Assembly: GCA_903870545.1 (NCBI GenBank)
Contig: CAIQDI010000009.1
Coordinates: 47,078 to 111,077 of the forward strand
Direction of reading: 5' to 3'
Length of the DNA: 64,000 nucleotides
Source of the DNA: an uncultured Pseudomonadota bacterium
GTDB lineage: Bacteria > Pseudomonadota > Gammaproteobacteria > Methylococcales > Methylomonadaceae
Shown: positions 26,780 to 36,343 of the stretch, one piece after another
Position numbering within the stretch: position 1 is the stretch's first letter
Layout: each line of letters opens with the position of its first letter
Translations under genes and position numbers: made by a program
Notes under the pieces: generated by a model
What the model saw: the letters and a program-made list of their open reading frames with translations, nothing else
Databases searched by the model: none
Told to the model about the DNA's origin: nothing

Positions 26780-29065
26780 TTAAGTGAGAAAAGAAGCGGC
26801 ATACAATTGCCCCAACGCTAAACCACCATCATTTGGCGGCATATTTTGATGCGTGTAAATGATGAAATTTTCAGTATTTAAATTAGCAAAAACCTTCTTT
26901 GTTAGGTTTCCATTTTGAAAGCAACCCCCGCTTAATACAATGTTTTTTTGATTCGCGCGATGGGCAATTTCACCGCTGATTTTCGCTAACGTGTTATGAA
27001 ATTTCGCCGCGCAGTCGTTCGCCGCTCGATTCGGAATGTCGTCTAACAGTTCTTCAATCATCGGTTGCCAATCGATAATGAGCGCAGATTTCCCAACGCT
27101 GATTTCAAAATCATAAAAATCATTTGTTTTCGATTTCGTGGCGCAACTTTCTAATAACATCGCCGCGTGTCCTTCGTATTGATTGACCTGACAAAGGTTT
27201 AACAAACTCGCCACGGCATCAAATAATCGTCCGACGCTGCTGGTTTTTGGACAGTTTAAATTTTGAGTGAGAGCAATTTTTAAAAGCATTTTTTCATTTT
27301 CTGAAAAATTAAAATCCGCCATTTCAAATGCTGCATCGCCATAAATCGCAAACAACAAACCCAATGCGGCGCGGCGCGGTTCTTGAATCGCTTTCGAGCC
27401 GCCAATTAACGGAAACGGGCGAAAATGCGCGAATCGTTCAAAACCTTTTTCATGAATTAACAAAAACTCGCCGCCCCAAATCGTGCCGTCCAAACCCAAA
27501 CCCGAACCATCAAACACACAACCCAACGCGGGCGGCGACACATTATTTTCCGCCATGCACGAAAGCGCGTGCGCGTAATGATGTTGAACGGCGTGCTTTT
27601 CGATGTTCAAATTCGCGGCAAATTGGCTGCTCACATAATCGGGATGAAAGTCGTGCATCACCCGCAACGGTTCAAAAGCGTAAAAATTTTGTAAATCCGT
27701 CAGCGTTTTTTGAAATTGTTGGCGCGTCGCTTCCGACTCTAAATCGCCCAAATGTTGGCTTAAAATCGCTTGATTGTTGTGACTAATCGCCACGGTATTT
27801 TTCATTTGTCCGCCGACCGCCAGCGTGTTTGGCATAAATCCCTTTTCATGATTCCCCCCTTTTGAAGGGGGGCAGGGGGGATGTGCTTTAATCGGCAACG
27901 GTGCAAATCCTCGCGCTCGGCGCAAAATCGTTATTTTTCCGTTAATTTCCCGCACAATTGAATCGTCCAACGGGCGCAAAATCGGGCGATTATGAATCAA
28001 AAAAGAATCGGCAATATCTGCCAAAATTTCTACGGCTTGCGCGTCATCGATGCAAATCGGTTCACTCGAACGGTTGCCGCTGGTTGCCACGACGGGTGAA
28101 CCCAAATCGTACAGCAACAAATGATGCAATGGCGAATACGCCACCATCACGCCAAGCATTGATTGTTGTGGCGCGACGGCTTCGGCGATAAGAGCGAATT
28201 CCCGCCGTTTTAGTAACACAATCGGCGCGGCGGATGAGGTGAGGGCGGTTTGTTCGAGTTCAGAAATTTCACACACACTTTGCGCGGCGGCTAAATTTGA
28301 AACCATCAACGCAAACGGTTTCATCGGACGTTTTTTGCGTTCGCGCAACCGTTCGACAGCGTTTTGATTAGTGGCATCGACCAATAATTGATAACCGCCA
28401 ATGCCTTTAACAGCCACGATTTTTCCGGCTTTCAATTGTTCAACCGCGCATTTCAAAGCGGCATCTTTTTCAGCTAAAACACGTCCCACGTTGTCCAAAA
28501 AACGAAGTTGAATGCCGCATTTTTCACACGCCAACGTTTGAGCATGAAACCGACGATTGTCCATAGTTTGATATTCATTTTGGCAATCCGCGCACAGTTT
28601 AAATTCTACCATGCTGGTGTTTTCGCGGTCGTACGGTTGGCGCGTCGCGATGCTGTAACGTGCGCCACAGCTGCAACAACTGGTGAATGGATAACGAAAA
28701 TAACGACTTTGCGGATTGAAAATATCTGTGACGCATTCGGCGCAGGTTGCAATGTCGGGCAGCGTGAAAGCGGCGTTTTTAGAATTTGCGACACTTGGCA
28801 CAATCTCAAAACGGTCAAAATTCGCCAACGATTGCGGCGTGATTTTTAAAGCGTGAATTTCAGCAAATGGCGGCAATTCCGTTTGAAGTAAATTTAAAAG
28901 TTGCTGCTGTTGATTTTCCGCGCCTTCGATTGAAATTAACACGCCCGAAGACGTGTTTTTAATCCAACCATTTTGTGAAAAACGCGTCGCCAACCGCGCC
29001 ACAAATGGACGAAATCCAACGCCTTGAACGATACCGTGAATTTCAAGTTGAGAATGAATGTGCAT
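26780..29065 (-). CDS. hypF: Hydrogenase maturation carbamoyltransferase HypF
   Basis: The 761-residue protein has the HypF order: acylphosphatase (GIVQGVGFRPFVARLA), two zinc-finger pairs (CAECVTDIF, CSCGARYS, CADCQNEY, CEKCG), YrdC-like domain and Kae1-like domain (HHYAHALSCMAENN, GCVFDGSGLGLDGTIWGGEF). It makes the cyanide-ligand precursor thiocarboxamide on HypE from carbamoyl phosphate. Residues near 398-412 ([16 protein letters not shown]) are an insertion encoded by a GC-rich repeat in the YrdC/Kae1 linker. Its ATG overlaps the stop of the XRE gene (TAATG). Confidence 0.97.
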   Translation of the reverse strand: MHIHSQLEIHGIVQGVGFRPFVARLATRFSQNGWIKNTSSGVLISIEGAENQQQQLLNLLQTELPPFAEIHALKITPQSLANFDRFEIVPSVANSKNAAFTLPDIATCAECVTDIFNPQSRYFRYPFTSCCSCGARYSIATRQPYDRENTSMVEFKLCADCQNEYQTMDNRRFHAQTLACEKCGIQLRFLDNVGRVLAEKDAALKCAVEQLKAGKIVAVKGIGGYQLLVDATNQNAVERLRERKKRPMKPFALMVSNLAAAQSVCEISELEQTALTSSAAPIVLLKRREFALIAEAVAPQQSMLGVMVAYSPLHHLLLYDLGSPVVATSGNRSSEPICIDDAQAVEILADIADSFLIHNRPILRPLDDSIVREINGKITILRRARGFAPLPIKAHPPCPPSKGGNHEKGFMPNTLAVGGQMKNTVAISHNNQAILSQHLGDLESEATRQQFQKTLTDLQNFYAFEPLRVMHDFHPDYVSSQFAANLNIEKHAVQHHYAHALSCMAENNVSPPALGCVFDGSGLGLDGTIWGGEFLLIHEKGFERFAHFRPFPLIGGSKAIQEPRRAALGLLFAIYGDAAFEMADFNFSENEKMLLKIALTQNLNCPKTSSVGRLFDAVASLLNLCQVNQYEGHAAMLLESCATKSKTNDFYDFEISVGKSALIIDWQPMIEELLDDIPNRAANDCAAKFHNTLAKISGEIAHRANQKNIVLSGGCFQNGNLTKKVFANLNTENFIIYTHQNMPPNDGGLALGQLYAASFLT
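27852..27888. repeat. GC-rich dispersed repeat inside hypF (copy 1)
   Basis: A run of C then TTTTGAAGGGG GGCAGGGGGG ATGTGCTT lies in frame inside hypF and encodes [11 protein letters not shown] on the minus strand. Almost the same sequence lies inside cysS at about 29900-29930. Confidence 0.8.
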
Positions 29066-29508
29066 TAACGTTTCATCAGCTCGATAACATTTTTTAACAA
29101 ATCAATTTCCGTTCGCAATTGCTCAATAATTTCATCTTTATGATTCAGTATTTCGTCTTTGTGATTCAGTATTTCATCTTTATGATTGAGCTTTTCATCT
29201 TTGTGCATAATGACCATTTGCAATTTTTGGACTTCAAGCGCAATTTCGGTAGATGAACCAATGACGTTGCAAGGAGAATGGTTGCTATCACTGATAAAAA
29301 TAACGTGACCATCCCCCAAAGACATTAACTCCAGTAAATCAACATCGAATAGCTGTGCAAATCGTTCAAGTTTGTGGTGGTCAGCTTTCGACTGACCCTG
29401 TTCAATTTTGCGATAGCTGCCAACAGACATATTTAGTTTTTCAGCCATATCGGCTTGTGTCCAATTTTTAGATTCGCGCATAAAACGGATTTTTTCATTG
29501 ATTTTCAT
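29065..29508 (-). CDS. XRE-family DNA-binding protein with heptad-repeat tail
   Basis: The 147-residue protein has an N-terminal Cro/CI helix-turn-helix (residues 5-60, KNWTQADMAEKLNMSVGSYRKIEQGQ). The C-terminal tail has four near-identical 7-residue units (LNHKDEI), encoded by 21-bp direct repeats around 29135-29205, and ends in a coiled-coil-like LRTEIDLLKNVIELMKR. It lies between cysS and hypF in the same direction and overlaps hypF by its stop. A second XRE protein at 52077 has the same HTH-plus-coil design. Confidence 0.9.
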   Translation of the reverse strand: MKINEKIRFMRESKNWTQADMAEKLNMSVGSYRKIEQGQSKADHHKLERFAQLFDVDLLELMSLGDGHVIFISDSNHSPCNVIGSSTEIALEVQKLQMVIMHKDEKLNHKDEILNHKDEILNHKDEIIEQLRTEIDLLKNVIELMKR

Positions 29509-29515
29509 TATAGAT

Positions 29516-30913
29516 TTAATCTCTGCGCCAGCGCGTCGAACCGTCGGGCGAATCTTCTAAAATCACATTTTTGGCTTTCAATTCGTCACGGATTTGATCC
29601 GCTAACGCCCAATTTTTCGCTTTTTTCGCGTCAATTCGCGCTTGAATTTGTTGTTCAATTTCTGCGTCGTCGCTCGATTCACCTTTCAAAAACGTTTCTG
29701 GATTATCGTTTAACAAACCCAAAATGCTTGCCAACGATTTCAACGTTGCCGCTAAAATTCGCGTTTTTTCGGGTTCAACTTCTTTGGCTTTATTCAATTC
29801 ACGCGCCACATCGAACAAAACCGCTAGCGCAACGGGCGTATTAAAATCGTCGTTCATAGCGTTTTCAAAGCGAGCTTTGAAGTCCGAATCTTCTCCCGTA
29901 TTTGAAGGGGGGCAAGGGGGATGTGCTTGAATTTCAACATCACGCAACGCCGTATAAAGTCGCGTCAAACCTGCGCCCGCGTCGTTTAATTGTTCCTCAG
30001 AATAATTTAACGGACTGCGATAATGGCTGGTTAAAATGAAGAAACGAATAATTTCAGGGCGATATTGTTTTAACACTTCGCGGACGGTGAAAAAATTGCC
30101 CAACGATTTCGACATTTTTTCTTCGTTGATTCGCACAAAACCGTTGTGCATCCATAAATTGACAAACTTTTCACCGGTCGCGCCTTCCGATTGGGCGATT
30201 TCATTTTCATGATGCGGAAATTGTAAATCCATGCCGCCGCCGTGAATATCAAACGAATTTCCCAAACAGCACGTTGACATCGCAGAACACTCAATATGCC
30301 AGCCAGGACGACCCTTTCCCCAAGGCGATTCCCAAAAAGGTTCATCGATTTTTGCCATTTTCCACAACACAAAATCCATCGGATTACGTTTCGCCAAATC
30401 CACATCGACGCGCTCGCCCGCTTGTAAATCGTCTAAATTTTTACCTGATAATTGCCCGTAATTTTTAAACTTTTCGACGGCATAAAACACGTCGCCATTC
30501 GTGCCAATGTATGCAAAATCTTTGGCAATGAGCGTTTCAATCATAGCGATAATGTCAGGAATCGATTGCGTGGCGCGTGGCTCAATATCGGGCGGCAAAA
30601 CCGATAATGCGCGTTCATCTTCGTGCATGGCGACAATAAAACGTTCGGTTAATGCGAGAAAATCTTCGCCATTTTCGTTAGCGCGATGAATAATTTTGTC
30701 GTCAATGTCGGTGATATTTCGCACATAAGTGACTTCGTAATTGGAGTAGCGCAAATAGCGCACGACGGTATCAAACACCACCATCACTCGCGCGTGTCCG
30801 ACGTGACAATAATCATAAACCGTCATACCGCACACATATAAACCAACTTTTCCGGCAATTCGGGGCGTGAAAACTTCTTTGGCGCGAGTGAGTGTATTGT
30901 GTATTTTTAGCAT
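29516..30913 (-). CDS. cysS: Cysteinyl-tRNA synthetase
   Basis: The 465-residue class I synthetase has the HIGH-type motif GHARVMVVF (GHAR), zinc ligands in [14 protein letters not shown] and [15 protein letters not shown], and [11 protein letters not shown]. It attaches Cys to tRNA-Cys. A GC-rich repeat inserts [14 protein letters not shown] in the linker before the DALR-type helical domain (residues ~330-345). ATG 30913 begins [15 protein letters not shown], the normal family start. Confidence 0.97.
   Translation of the reverse strand: MLKIHNTLTRAKEVFTPRIAGKVGLYVCGMTVYDYCHVGHARVMVVFDTVVRYLRYSNYEVTYVRNITDIDDKIIHRANENGEDFLALTERFIVAMHEDERALSVLPPDIEPRATQSIPDIIAMIETLIAKDFAYIGTNGDVFYAVEKFKNYGQLSGKNLDDLQAGERVDVDLAKRNPMDFVLWKMAKIDEPFWESPWGKGRPGWHIECSAMSTCCLGNSFDIHGGGMDLQFPHHENEIAQSEGATGEKFVNLWMHNGFVRINEEKMSKSLGNFFTVREVLKQYRPEIIRFFILTSHYRSPLNYSEEQLNDAGAGLTRLYTALRDVEIQAHPPCPPSNTGEDSDFKARFENAMNDDFNTPVALAVLFDVARELNKAKEVEPEKTRILAATLKSLASILGLLNDNPETFLKGESSDDAEIEQQIQARIDAKKAKNWALADQIRDELKAKNVILEDSPDGSTRWRRD
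29893..29930. repeat. GC-rich dispersed repeat inside cysS (copy 2)
   Basis: CCCGTATTTGAAGGGG followed by GGCAAGGGGGATGTGCTT lies in frame inside cysS and encodes [11 protein letters not shown] on the minus strand. It matches the copy in hypF over about 29 bp and is in the same reading phase. Confidence 0.8.
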
Positions 30914-31025
30914 TCTTTTTGAACCGTAAAATGTAAAGGATGTGGCAATTTAACAAGCTGCCACTTCTATTTCAAGTTAAAACCACCTAAAATTCGCCAC
31001 TCTTAAAACATTCTCTAGGAAACAA

Positions 31026-31607
31026 ATGCGAAAATTATTGCTCTCAATGTTGTTTCTGTTCACGACAACAATGGCTTTTGCCACGGAAAACAAAATGACT
31101 CAAACGCACCCAAAAGTGAAATTAACGACCTCAATGGGCGACATCACGATTCAACTCAACCCAGAAAAAGCGCCGATTAGCAGCGCGAATTTCTTAACGT
31201 ATGTGAAAGAAGGTTTTTATAACGACACGATTTTTCACCGCATAATCAAAGATTTCATGGCGCAAGGCGGCGGTTTTGACACCGATTTCAAACAAAAAGA
31301 CGTTCACGCGCCGATTGAAAATGAAGCTGATAACGGTTTGAAAAATACCCGTGGCACGATTGCGATGGCGCGGACAAATGTACCAAATTCGGCGACCGCG
31401 CAATTTTTCATCAATTACAAAGACAACGGATTTTTAAATCACACCGGCAAAAACGCCAGCGGTTGGGGTTACGCGGTCTTTGCAGAAGTGATTGAAGGCA
31501 TGGAAGTGGTCGATAAAATGGCGGCTGAAGCAACCGGCACGCGCAACGGCAATCAAGACGTACCAAAAACAAACATCGTAATTGAAAAAGCTGAAATCGT
31601 TGAGTAA
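31026..31607 (+). CDS. Cyclophilin-type peptidyl-prolyl isomerase, exported
   Basis: The 193-residue protein begins with a signal peptide (MRKLLLSMLFLFTTTMAFA, cleavage after Ala-Phe-Ala). The cyclophilin core follows: FHRIIKDFMAQGGGF, GTIAMARTNVPNSATAQFFIN and VFAEVIEGMEVVDKM. It would speed prolyl isomerisation of periplasmic proteins, like PpiA. It diverges from cysS and is followed at 12 bp by lpxH, as ppiB-lpxH neighbours often are. Confidence 0.95.
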   Translation: MRKLLLSMLFLFTTTMAFATENKMTQTHPKVKLTTSMGDITIQLNPEKAPISSANFLTYVKEGFYNDTIFHRIIKDFMAQGGGFDTDFKQKDVHAPIENEADNGLKNTRGTIAMARTNVPNSATAQFFINYKDNGFLNHTGKNASGWGYAVFAEVIEGMEVVDKMAAEATGTRNGNQDVPKTNIVIEKAEIVE

Positions 31608-31619
31608 AAAATTCACTCG

Positions 31620-32327
31620 ATGATTTCATTCATTTCAGATTTACATTTGTCATTCGATAAGCCCAAATTGACGCGCCATTTTGTGCATTTTTTGCGAACC
31701 AAAGCGCGTCAATCGAGTGCGGTTTATATTTTGGGCGATTTGTTTGATGCGTGGGTCGGCGATGATGATTTCACCGCGCCCAATGCGGAAGTTCGCCGCG
31801 AATTAAAACAATTAACCGATTCGGGCGTGGCGGTTTATTTGCAACGTGGCAATCGAGATTTTTTAATTAGCGAACGTTTTGCGCGAGGAACAGGCGTAAT
31901 TTTGTTGGACGATTACGCCGTGATTCAGCTGGAAAGCGAGCAAACATTATTAACGCACGGCGATTTATTGTGCAGCGATGATGTGGCGTACCAAGCCTTC
32001 CGGACTAAATCTCGTGCTTCCGAATGGCAACAAAATGTACTTTCAAAACCGTTATGGTTACGATTATGTGCGGCGCGTTGGTATCGAATTCGCAGTTTTT
32101 GGCACAAACAAAAACAATCTAATTACGTTATGGATGTGAATCAAATCACTATTGAAAATTTGATGAAAAAATATCAATGTACGCGCTTAATTCACGGTCA
32201 CACGCACCGTCCTGCTCAACATGAATTTATGTTGAATGGTCAAAAAGCCCAACGTTTCGTGCTTTCCGATTGGAATAATGACGGCGGCGCAGTGTTAAGT
32301 TTTGGAGGTGAAAATGAGCAAACGTAA
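31620..32327 (+). CDS. lpxH: UDP-2,3-diacylglucosamine diphosphatase LpxH
   Basis: The 235-residue calcineurin-like phosphoesterase shows SDLHLS, YILGDLFDAWVGDDD, RGNRDFLI, THGDLLC and HGHTHRPAQH, the LpxH metal site set. It makes lipid X in lipid A biosynthesis, so the organism has an LPS outer membrane. The truB start lies within its last codons (overlap of 14 bp). Confidence 0.96.
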   Translation: MISFISDLHLSFDKPKLTRHFVHFLRTKARQSSAVYILGDLFDAWVGDDDFTAPNAEVRRELKQLTDSGVAVYLQRGNRDFLISERFARGTGVILLDDYAVIQLESEQTLLTHGDLLCSDDVAYQAFRTKSRASEWQQNVLSKPLWLRLCAARWYRIRSFWHKQKQSNYVMDVNQITIENLMKKYQCTRLIHGHTHRPAQHEFMLNGQKAQRFVLSDWNNDGGAVLSFGGENEQT

Positions 32328-33219
32328 ATCGGGTTTGAATGTTCACGGTATTATTTTGTTGGACAAACGTTTGGGCATTTCGTCAAACAAAGCGTTGCAG
32401 GAAGTGCGGCGATTGTTCAACGCTAACAAAGCCGGACACACAGGCAGTTTAGATCCGCTCGCGACCGGTTTATTGCCGCTGTGTTTTGGTGAAGCAACCA
32501 AAGTGTCGGCGTTAATGTTGGACGATGACAAACGTTATCAAGTCACCGTTAAATTGGGCGTAATGACCGACACCGGCGATGCCGAAGGGCAAATCATTGA
32601 AACCAAACCCGTGCCGCCGTTATCGCTGGCAGAAATTCAGGCGTGTTTGGTGAAATTCACCGGCGCACAAGCGCAAGTTCCGCCGATGTATTCTGCGTTA
32701 AAACATAACGGCAAAAAGTTGTACGAATTGGCGCGTGAAGGCATTACGATTGAACGTGAACCGCGCCACATTACCATTTACGAATTGAATTTACTCGAAT
32801 TCACACCCGAAACGTTGACGCTCGATGTCGCCTGTTCCAAAGGCACTTATATTCGCTCGCTTGCGGAAGATATTGGGCATGATTTGGGTTGTGGTGGCAC
32901 GGTGACGGCGTTACGTCGCACGCAAGCCGGACAATTTTTTTTACACGAAGCCAAAACGATTGAGCAACTTAGCGCACTGACTTCCGTTGAATTGCACGCG
33001 AGTTTGATGCCGGTCGATAAACCGCTCGAAAATTTACTCGCCATTCATTTATCGTCCGAACAAGCAAAGGCGATTTCTTTTGGTCAAGCGATTGATTTTA
33101 AAACTAATGAACGCAAACAAAACGTGCGTTTATATGCAGAAAGTTTGTTTTTAGGTTTGGGTGAAATTGGATTAAATGATAAACTAACGCCAGTTCGTTT
33201 ATTTAATCTGAACGATTAG
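32314..33219 (+). CDS. truB: tRNA pseudouridine-55 synthase TruB
   Basis: The 301-residue enzyme has IILLDKRLGISSNKALQEV, catalytic Asp in GHTGSLDPLATGLLP and the C-terminal PUA-like region. ATG 32314 is chosen because GGAGGTG lies 3 bp before it; an in-frame ATG at 32302 would place the ribosome site inside the gene. The order truB-rpsO-pnp is conserved in proteobacteria. Confidence 0.96.
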   Translation: MSKRKSGLNVHGIILLDKRLGISSNKALQEVRRLFNANKAGHTGSLDPLATGLLPLCFGEATKVSALMLDDDKRYQVTVKLGVMTDTGDAEGQIIETKPVPPLSLAEIQACLVKFTGAQAQVPPMYSALKHNGKKLYELAREGITIEREPRHITIYELNLLEFTPETLTLDVACSKGTYIRSLAEDIGHDLGCGGTVTALRRTQAGQFFLHEAKTIEQLSALTSVELHASLMPVDKPLENLLAIHLSSEQAKAISFGQAIDFKTNERKQNVRLYAESLFLGLGEIGLNDKLTPVRLFNLND

Positions 33220-33307
33220 ACGCAGGTTTTAAACCGCGTCGCACTCTGGTTTCTACACCCTAATCGTGGAAACCTTCATTTATTTAATTTTCCCCACATG
33301 AGTGGGG
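33219..33307 (+). promoter_or_regulatory. rpsO leader with three stem-loops
   Basis: Between truB and rpsO there are three inverted repeats: GACGC...GCGTC (33219-33240) around GGTT-AACC, GGTTTC...GAAACC (about 33249-33274), and CCCCA...TGGGG (33292-33307). The E. coli rpsO leader folds into a structure bound by S15 for feedback control, so a similar role is possible. The last stem could also act as a weak terminator, though it lacks a clean T-run. Confidence 0.35.
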
Positions 33308-33332
33308 GTGTTTCTCTTAGGGATTACTCGCA

Positions 33333-33602
33333 ATGCCATTTACAGCAGAACAAAAAAAAGCCGTCGTTGAAGCGTATCGTCAGTCAGAAACTGATACGGG
33401 TTCGTGTGAAGTTCAGGTCGCTTTATTGACCGCGCACATTCATCATTTAACACCGCATTTTGCGGCGCACAAAAAAGATAACCATTCACGTCGTGGTTTG
33501 TTACGCATGGTTAATCAACGTCGTAAACTGTTGGATTATTTGAAAAATACACAGCTCGAACGTTACCGCACGTTGATTTCACGCTTAGGGTTGCGTAAAT
33601 AA
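33333..33602 (+). CDS. rpsO: Ribosomal protein S15
   Basis: The 89-residue protein has the S15 pattern [45 protein letters not shown] and ends RLGLRK. It binds 16S rRNA early in 30S assembly. The position between truB and pnp is the conserved one. Confidence 0.98.
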   Translation: MPFTAEQKKAVVEAYRQSETDTGSCEVQVALLTAHIHHLTPHFAAHKKDNHSRRGLLRMVNQRRKLLDYLKNTQLERYRTLISRLGLRK

Positions 33603-33614
33603 AAAACCACTTAG

Positions 33615-33645
33615 AAAACGGCACATCTTGTGCCGTTTTTGTTTT
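33615..33645 (+). terminator. rpsO-pnp intergenic terminator
   Basis: AAAACGGCACA / TGTGCCGTTTT with a 3-nt loop is followed by T residues, 13 bp after rpsO. A partial terminator between rpsO and pnp is also known in E. coli, where RNase III processing of the pnp leader follows. Confidence 0.8.
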
Positions 33646-33703
33646 AGCAACACACAAATTTATTCTCATTTTTCAACACCCTTCAAACAAAGGAAACCCA
33701 ATA

Positions 33704-35800
33704 GTGAATCCTATTCGGAAAGAATTTCAGTACGGCGATCAAAAAGTCATCCTCGAAACTGGTGAAATTGCCCGTCAAGCTGACGGCGCAGTCATGATTG
33801 ATATTGACGGCACGTCTTTGTTAGTCACGGTTGTCGGCAAAAAATCTGCAACGGGTGGCGACTTTTTCCCTTTAACCGTTAATTATCAAGAAAAAGCCTA
33901 TGCGGCTGGCAAAATTCCAGGCGGATTTTTCAAACGCGAAGGTCGTCCGTCTGAACAAGAAACGTTAATTTCTCGCTTAATCGATCGCCCAATTCGCCCT
34001 TTATTTCCCGAAGGTTACACCAACGAAGTGCAAATTATCGCCACTGTGGTGTCATTAAATCCCGAAGTGGATACCGAAGTTGCCGCATTATTAGGCGCAT
34101 CAGCGGCTTTAGCGATTTCTGGTTTACCGTTCAATGGTCCCATCGGCGCAGCGCGTGTTGGTTACAAAGATGGGCAGTATTTGTTGAATGTGGCACCCGA
34201 AGCCTTGAAAACATCCGATTTAACATTAGTCGTCGCCGGTACGGCACACGCTGTTTTGATGGTGGAATCTGAAGCAAAATGTTTGTCTGAAGAAATCATG
34301 CTCGGTGCGGTGTTATTCGGTCATGAACAAATGCAAACCGCGATTAACGCGATTAACGAATTTGCGGAAATGGTAGGTTGTGGAGCGGTTGAATGGGTTG
34401 CCCCTGAAATCAATCACGAATTAAATCGTTTGGTTTCCATCGCCATTGAAGCCGACGTGAAAGCGGCATATTCGATTCCTGAAAAATTGGTTCGTCAAGA
34501 AAAACTCAAAGAAATTCGTACCGCCGTTATTGAACAATTAACTGCCAATGAAGTCTACGAAGAACGTGACATTAAAGGCGTAATTGAACAATTAGAATAT
34601 GACGTGGTGCGGGGCGCGATTTTAAATGACGGTCAACGCATCGATGGTCGTGCGCTCGACAAAGTGCGTCAAATCAGCATTCGCACTGGCGTTTTACCGC
34701 GCACTCACGGTTCGGCGTTATTTACACGCGGCGAAACGCAAGCCTTAGTGGTGGCAACGTTAGGCACCGCCCGCGATTCACAAATCATCGACGCATTAGC
34801 CGGTGAATATAAAGAACCGTTTATGTTGCATTACAATTTCCCTCCGTACAGCGTGGGCGAAACTGGTTTTGTTGGTTCACCAAAACGCCGTGAAATTGGT
34901 CACGGAAGATTAGCGAAACGGGGCGTTTTAGCCGTGTTGCCGAATATGGAAGAATTTCCGTATTCAATCCGCGTGGTTTCTGAAATCACTGAATCCAACG
35001 GTTCGAGTTCAATGGCTTCGGTTTGCGGTAGCAGTTTGGCTTTGATGGATGCGGGCGTTCCATTATCTGCGCCAGTGGCTGGAATCGCGATGGGCTTGAT
35101 TAAAGAAGGCGACCGTTTCGCGGTGATTTCTGATATTTTGGGCGACGAAGATCATTTGGGCGATATGGATTTCAAAGTTGCAGGTTCAGCGACTGGCATT
35201 ACCGCGTTACAAATGGACATTAAAATCGACGGCATCACCGCTGAAATTATGAAAACGGCTCTCGCACAGGCGAAAGTCGGGCGGTTGCATATTTTAGACG
35301 AAATGAATAAAGCGTTAGCGGTGTCACGTTCTGAAATGTCAGATTTTGCGCCGCGCATTATCACTTTCAAAATCGATCCAAGCAAAATTCGTGAAGTGAT
35401 CGGCAAAGGTGGCGCGACCATTCGCAGCATTACCGAACAAACCGGTGCAAGTATTGATTTATCGGATGACGGCGTAGTGAAAGTTGCGTCGGTCGATAAA
35501 GCGGCGGGCGAAGAAGCGAAACGTTTAATCGAAGAAATTACCGCTGAAGTGGAAGTTGGTAAAATCTACGAAGGAAAAGTCGTTCGTTTAATGGATTTCG
35601 GTGCGTTTGTCGCGATTATGCCAGGCAAAGATGGCTTAGTTCATATTTCGCAAATCTCAGATGAACGGGTTGATAAAGTCAGTGATCGCTTGAACGAAGG
35701 CGATGTGGTCAAAGTGAAAGTCTTAGAAATTGACCGTCAAGGTCGTGTGCGTTTGAGTATCAAAGAAGCGATTAAAGACGCAGCAGAACAAGCCGCGTAA
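33704..35800 (+). CDS. pnp: Polynucleotide phosphorylase
   Basis: The 698-residue exoribonuclease has two RNase PH domains ([44 protein letters not shown]), a KH domain ([20 protein letters not shown]) and an S1 domain ([18 protein letters not shown]). It degrades mRNA from the 3' end using phosphate. The start is GTG 33704 with AAAGGAAA upstream. The length and domains are complete. Confidence 0.97.
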   Translation: MNPIRKEFQYGDQKVILETGEIARQADGAVMIDIDGTSLLVTVVGKKSATGGDFFPLTVNYQEKAYAAGKIPGGFFKREGRPSEQETLISRLIDRPIRPLFPEGYTNEVQIIATVVSLNPEVDTEVAALLGASAALAISGLPFNGPIGAARVGYKDGQYLLNVAPEALKTSDLTLVVAGTAHAVLMVESEAKCLSEEIMLGAVLFGHEQMQTAINAINEFAEMVGCGAVEWVAPEINHELNRLVSIAIEADVKAAYSIPEKLVRQEKLKEIRTAVIEQLTANEVYEERDIKGVIEQLEYDVVRGAILNDGQRIDGRALDKVRQISIRTGVLPRTHGSALFTRGETQALVVATLGTARDSQIIDALAGEYKEPFMLHYNFPPYSVGETGFVGSPKRREIGHGRLAKRGVLAVLPNMEEFPYSIRVVSEITESNGSSSMASVCGSSLALMDAGVPLSAPVAGIAMGLIKEGDRFAVISDILGDEDHLGDMDFKVAGSATGITALQMDIKIDGITAEIMKTALAQAKVGRLHILDEMNKALAVSRSEMSDFAPRIITFKIDPSKIREVIGKGGATIRSITEQTGASIDLSDDGVVKVASVDKAAGEEAKRLIEEITAEVEVGKIYEGKVVRLMDFGAFVAIMPGKDGLVHISQISDERVDKVSDRLNEGDVVKVKVLEIDRQGRVRLSIKEAIKDAAEQAA

Positions 35801-35802
35801 TC

Positions 35803-35870
35803 GTAGGGGCGGGTTCTAAACCCGCCCTTAAAATTCGGTTATTCAGGGCGGGTTTAGAACCCGCCCTTAC
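35803..35870. repeat. Large GC-rich palindromic repeat after pnp
   Basis: The two arms GGGCGGGTTCTAAACCCGCCC (35807-35827) and its near-repeat GGGCGGGTTTAGAACCCGCCC (35845-35865) are each palindromic-like and also complement one another. The unit may act as a terminator or RNA-stabilising REP-like element for pnp, but its build is that of a dispersed repeat. Confidence 0.75.
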
Positions 35871-35894
35871 GAATGTACGAATGTACGAATGTAC
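35871..35894. repeat. Triple octamer tandem repeat
   Basis: GAATGTAC occurs three times head to tail directly after the pnp palindrome. Copy number may vary between strains. Confidence 0.8.
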
Positions 35895-35902
35895 TAATTA
35901 AA

Positions 35903-36343
35903 TCAAATCTGCAACGCCAAAATATAATCTTCCAAATCATCCACATTTTTAATTTTTGTTTCTGAAATTGCGTAACCACTCACTGCCATTCCCGCTTTTT
36001 TCACACTATTTTCACGATTAGAAATCAACGGATGCCACGTCGGCAACTTTTCACCGTCATTTAATAATCGGTACGCACACGTTTTGGGCAACCACTGATA
36101 TTCTTTAAAACTCACCGCGTGCAATTCTAAACAATCCGGCACAAAACCAATTCTGTTGGTGTAATTGGTACAGCGACACGTTTTTAAATCCAATAATTTA
36201 CACGCCACGCGGGTAATGTAAATGTCGCCCGTATCCTCGTCTTCCAATTTGTGTAAACAACAGCGTCCGCAACCATCGCACAACGATTCCCATTCTTCGC
36301 GGTTCATTTCCGCTAATGTTTTTACTTCCCAAAAACGGCTCAT
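35903..36343 (-). CDS. YcgN/UPF0260-type cysteine-cluster protein
   Basis: The 146-residue protein has the CxxCxxCC-type cluster (LCDGCGRCCLHK), later Cys residues in TCRCTNY and PDCLEL, and LPKTCAYRLL, typical of UPF0260/YcgN. The function is unknown; metal or Fe-S binding is likely. ATG 36343 overlaps the stop of the PHP gene by 4 bp and gives the family start MSRFWEVKTLAEM. Confidence 0.92.
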   Translation of the reverse strand: MSRFWEVKTLAEMNREEWESLCDGCGRCCLHKLEDEDTGDIYITRVACKLLDLKTCRCTNYTNRIGFVPDCLELHAVSFKEYQWLPKTCAYRLLNDGEKLPTWHPLISNRENSVKKAGMAVSGYAISETKIKNVDDLEDYILALQI

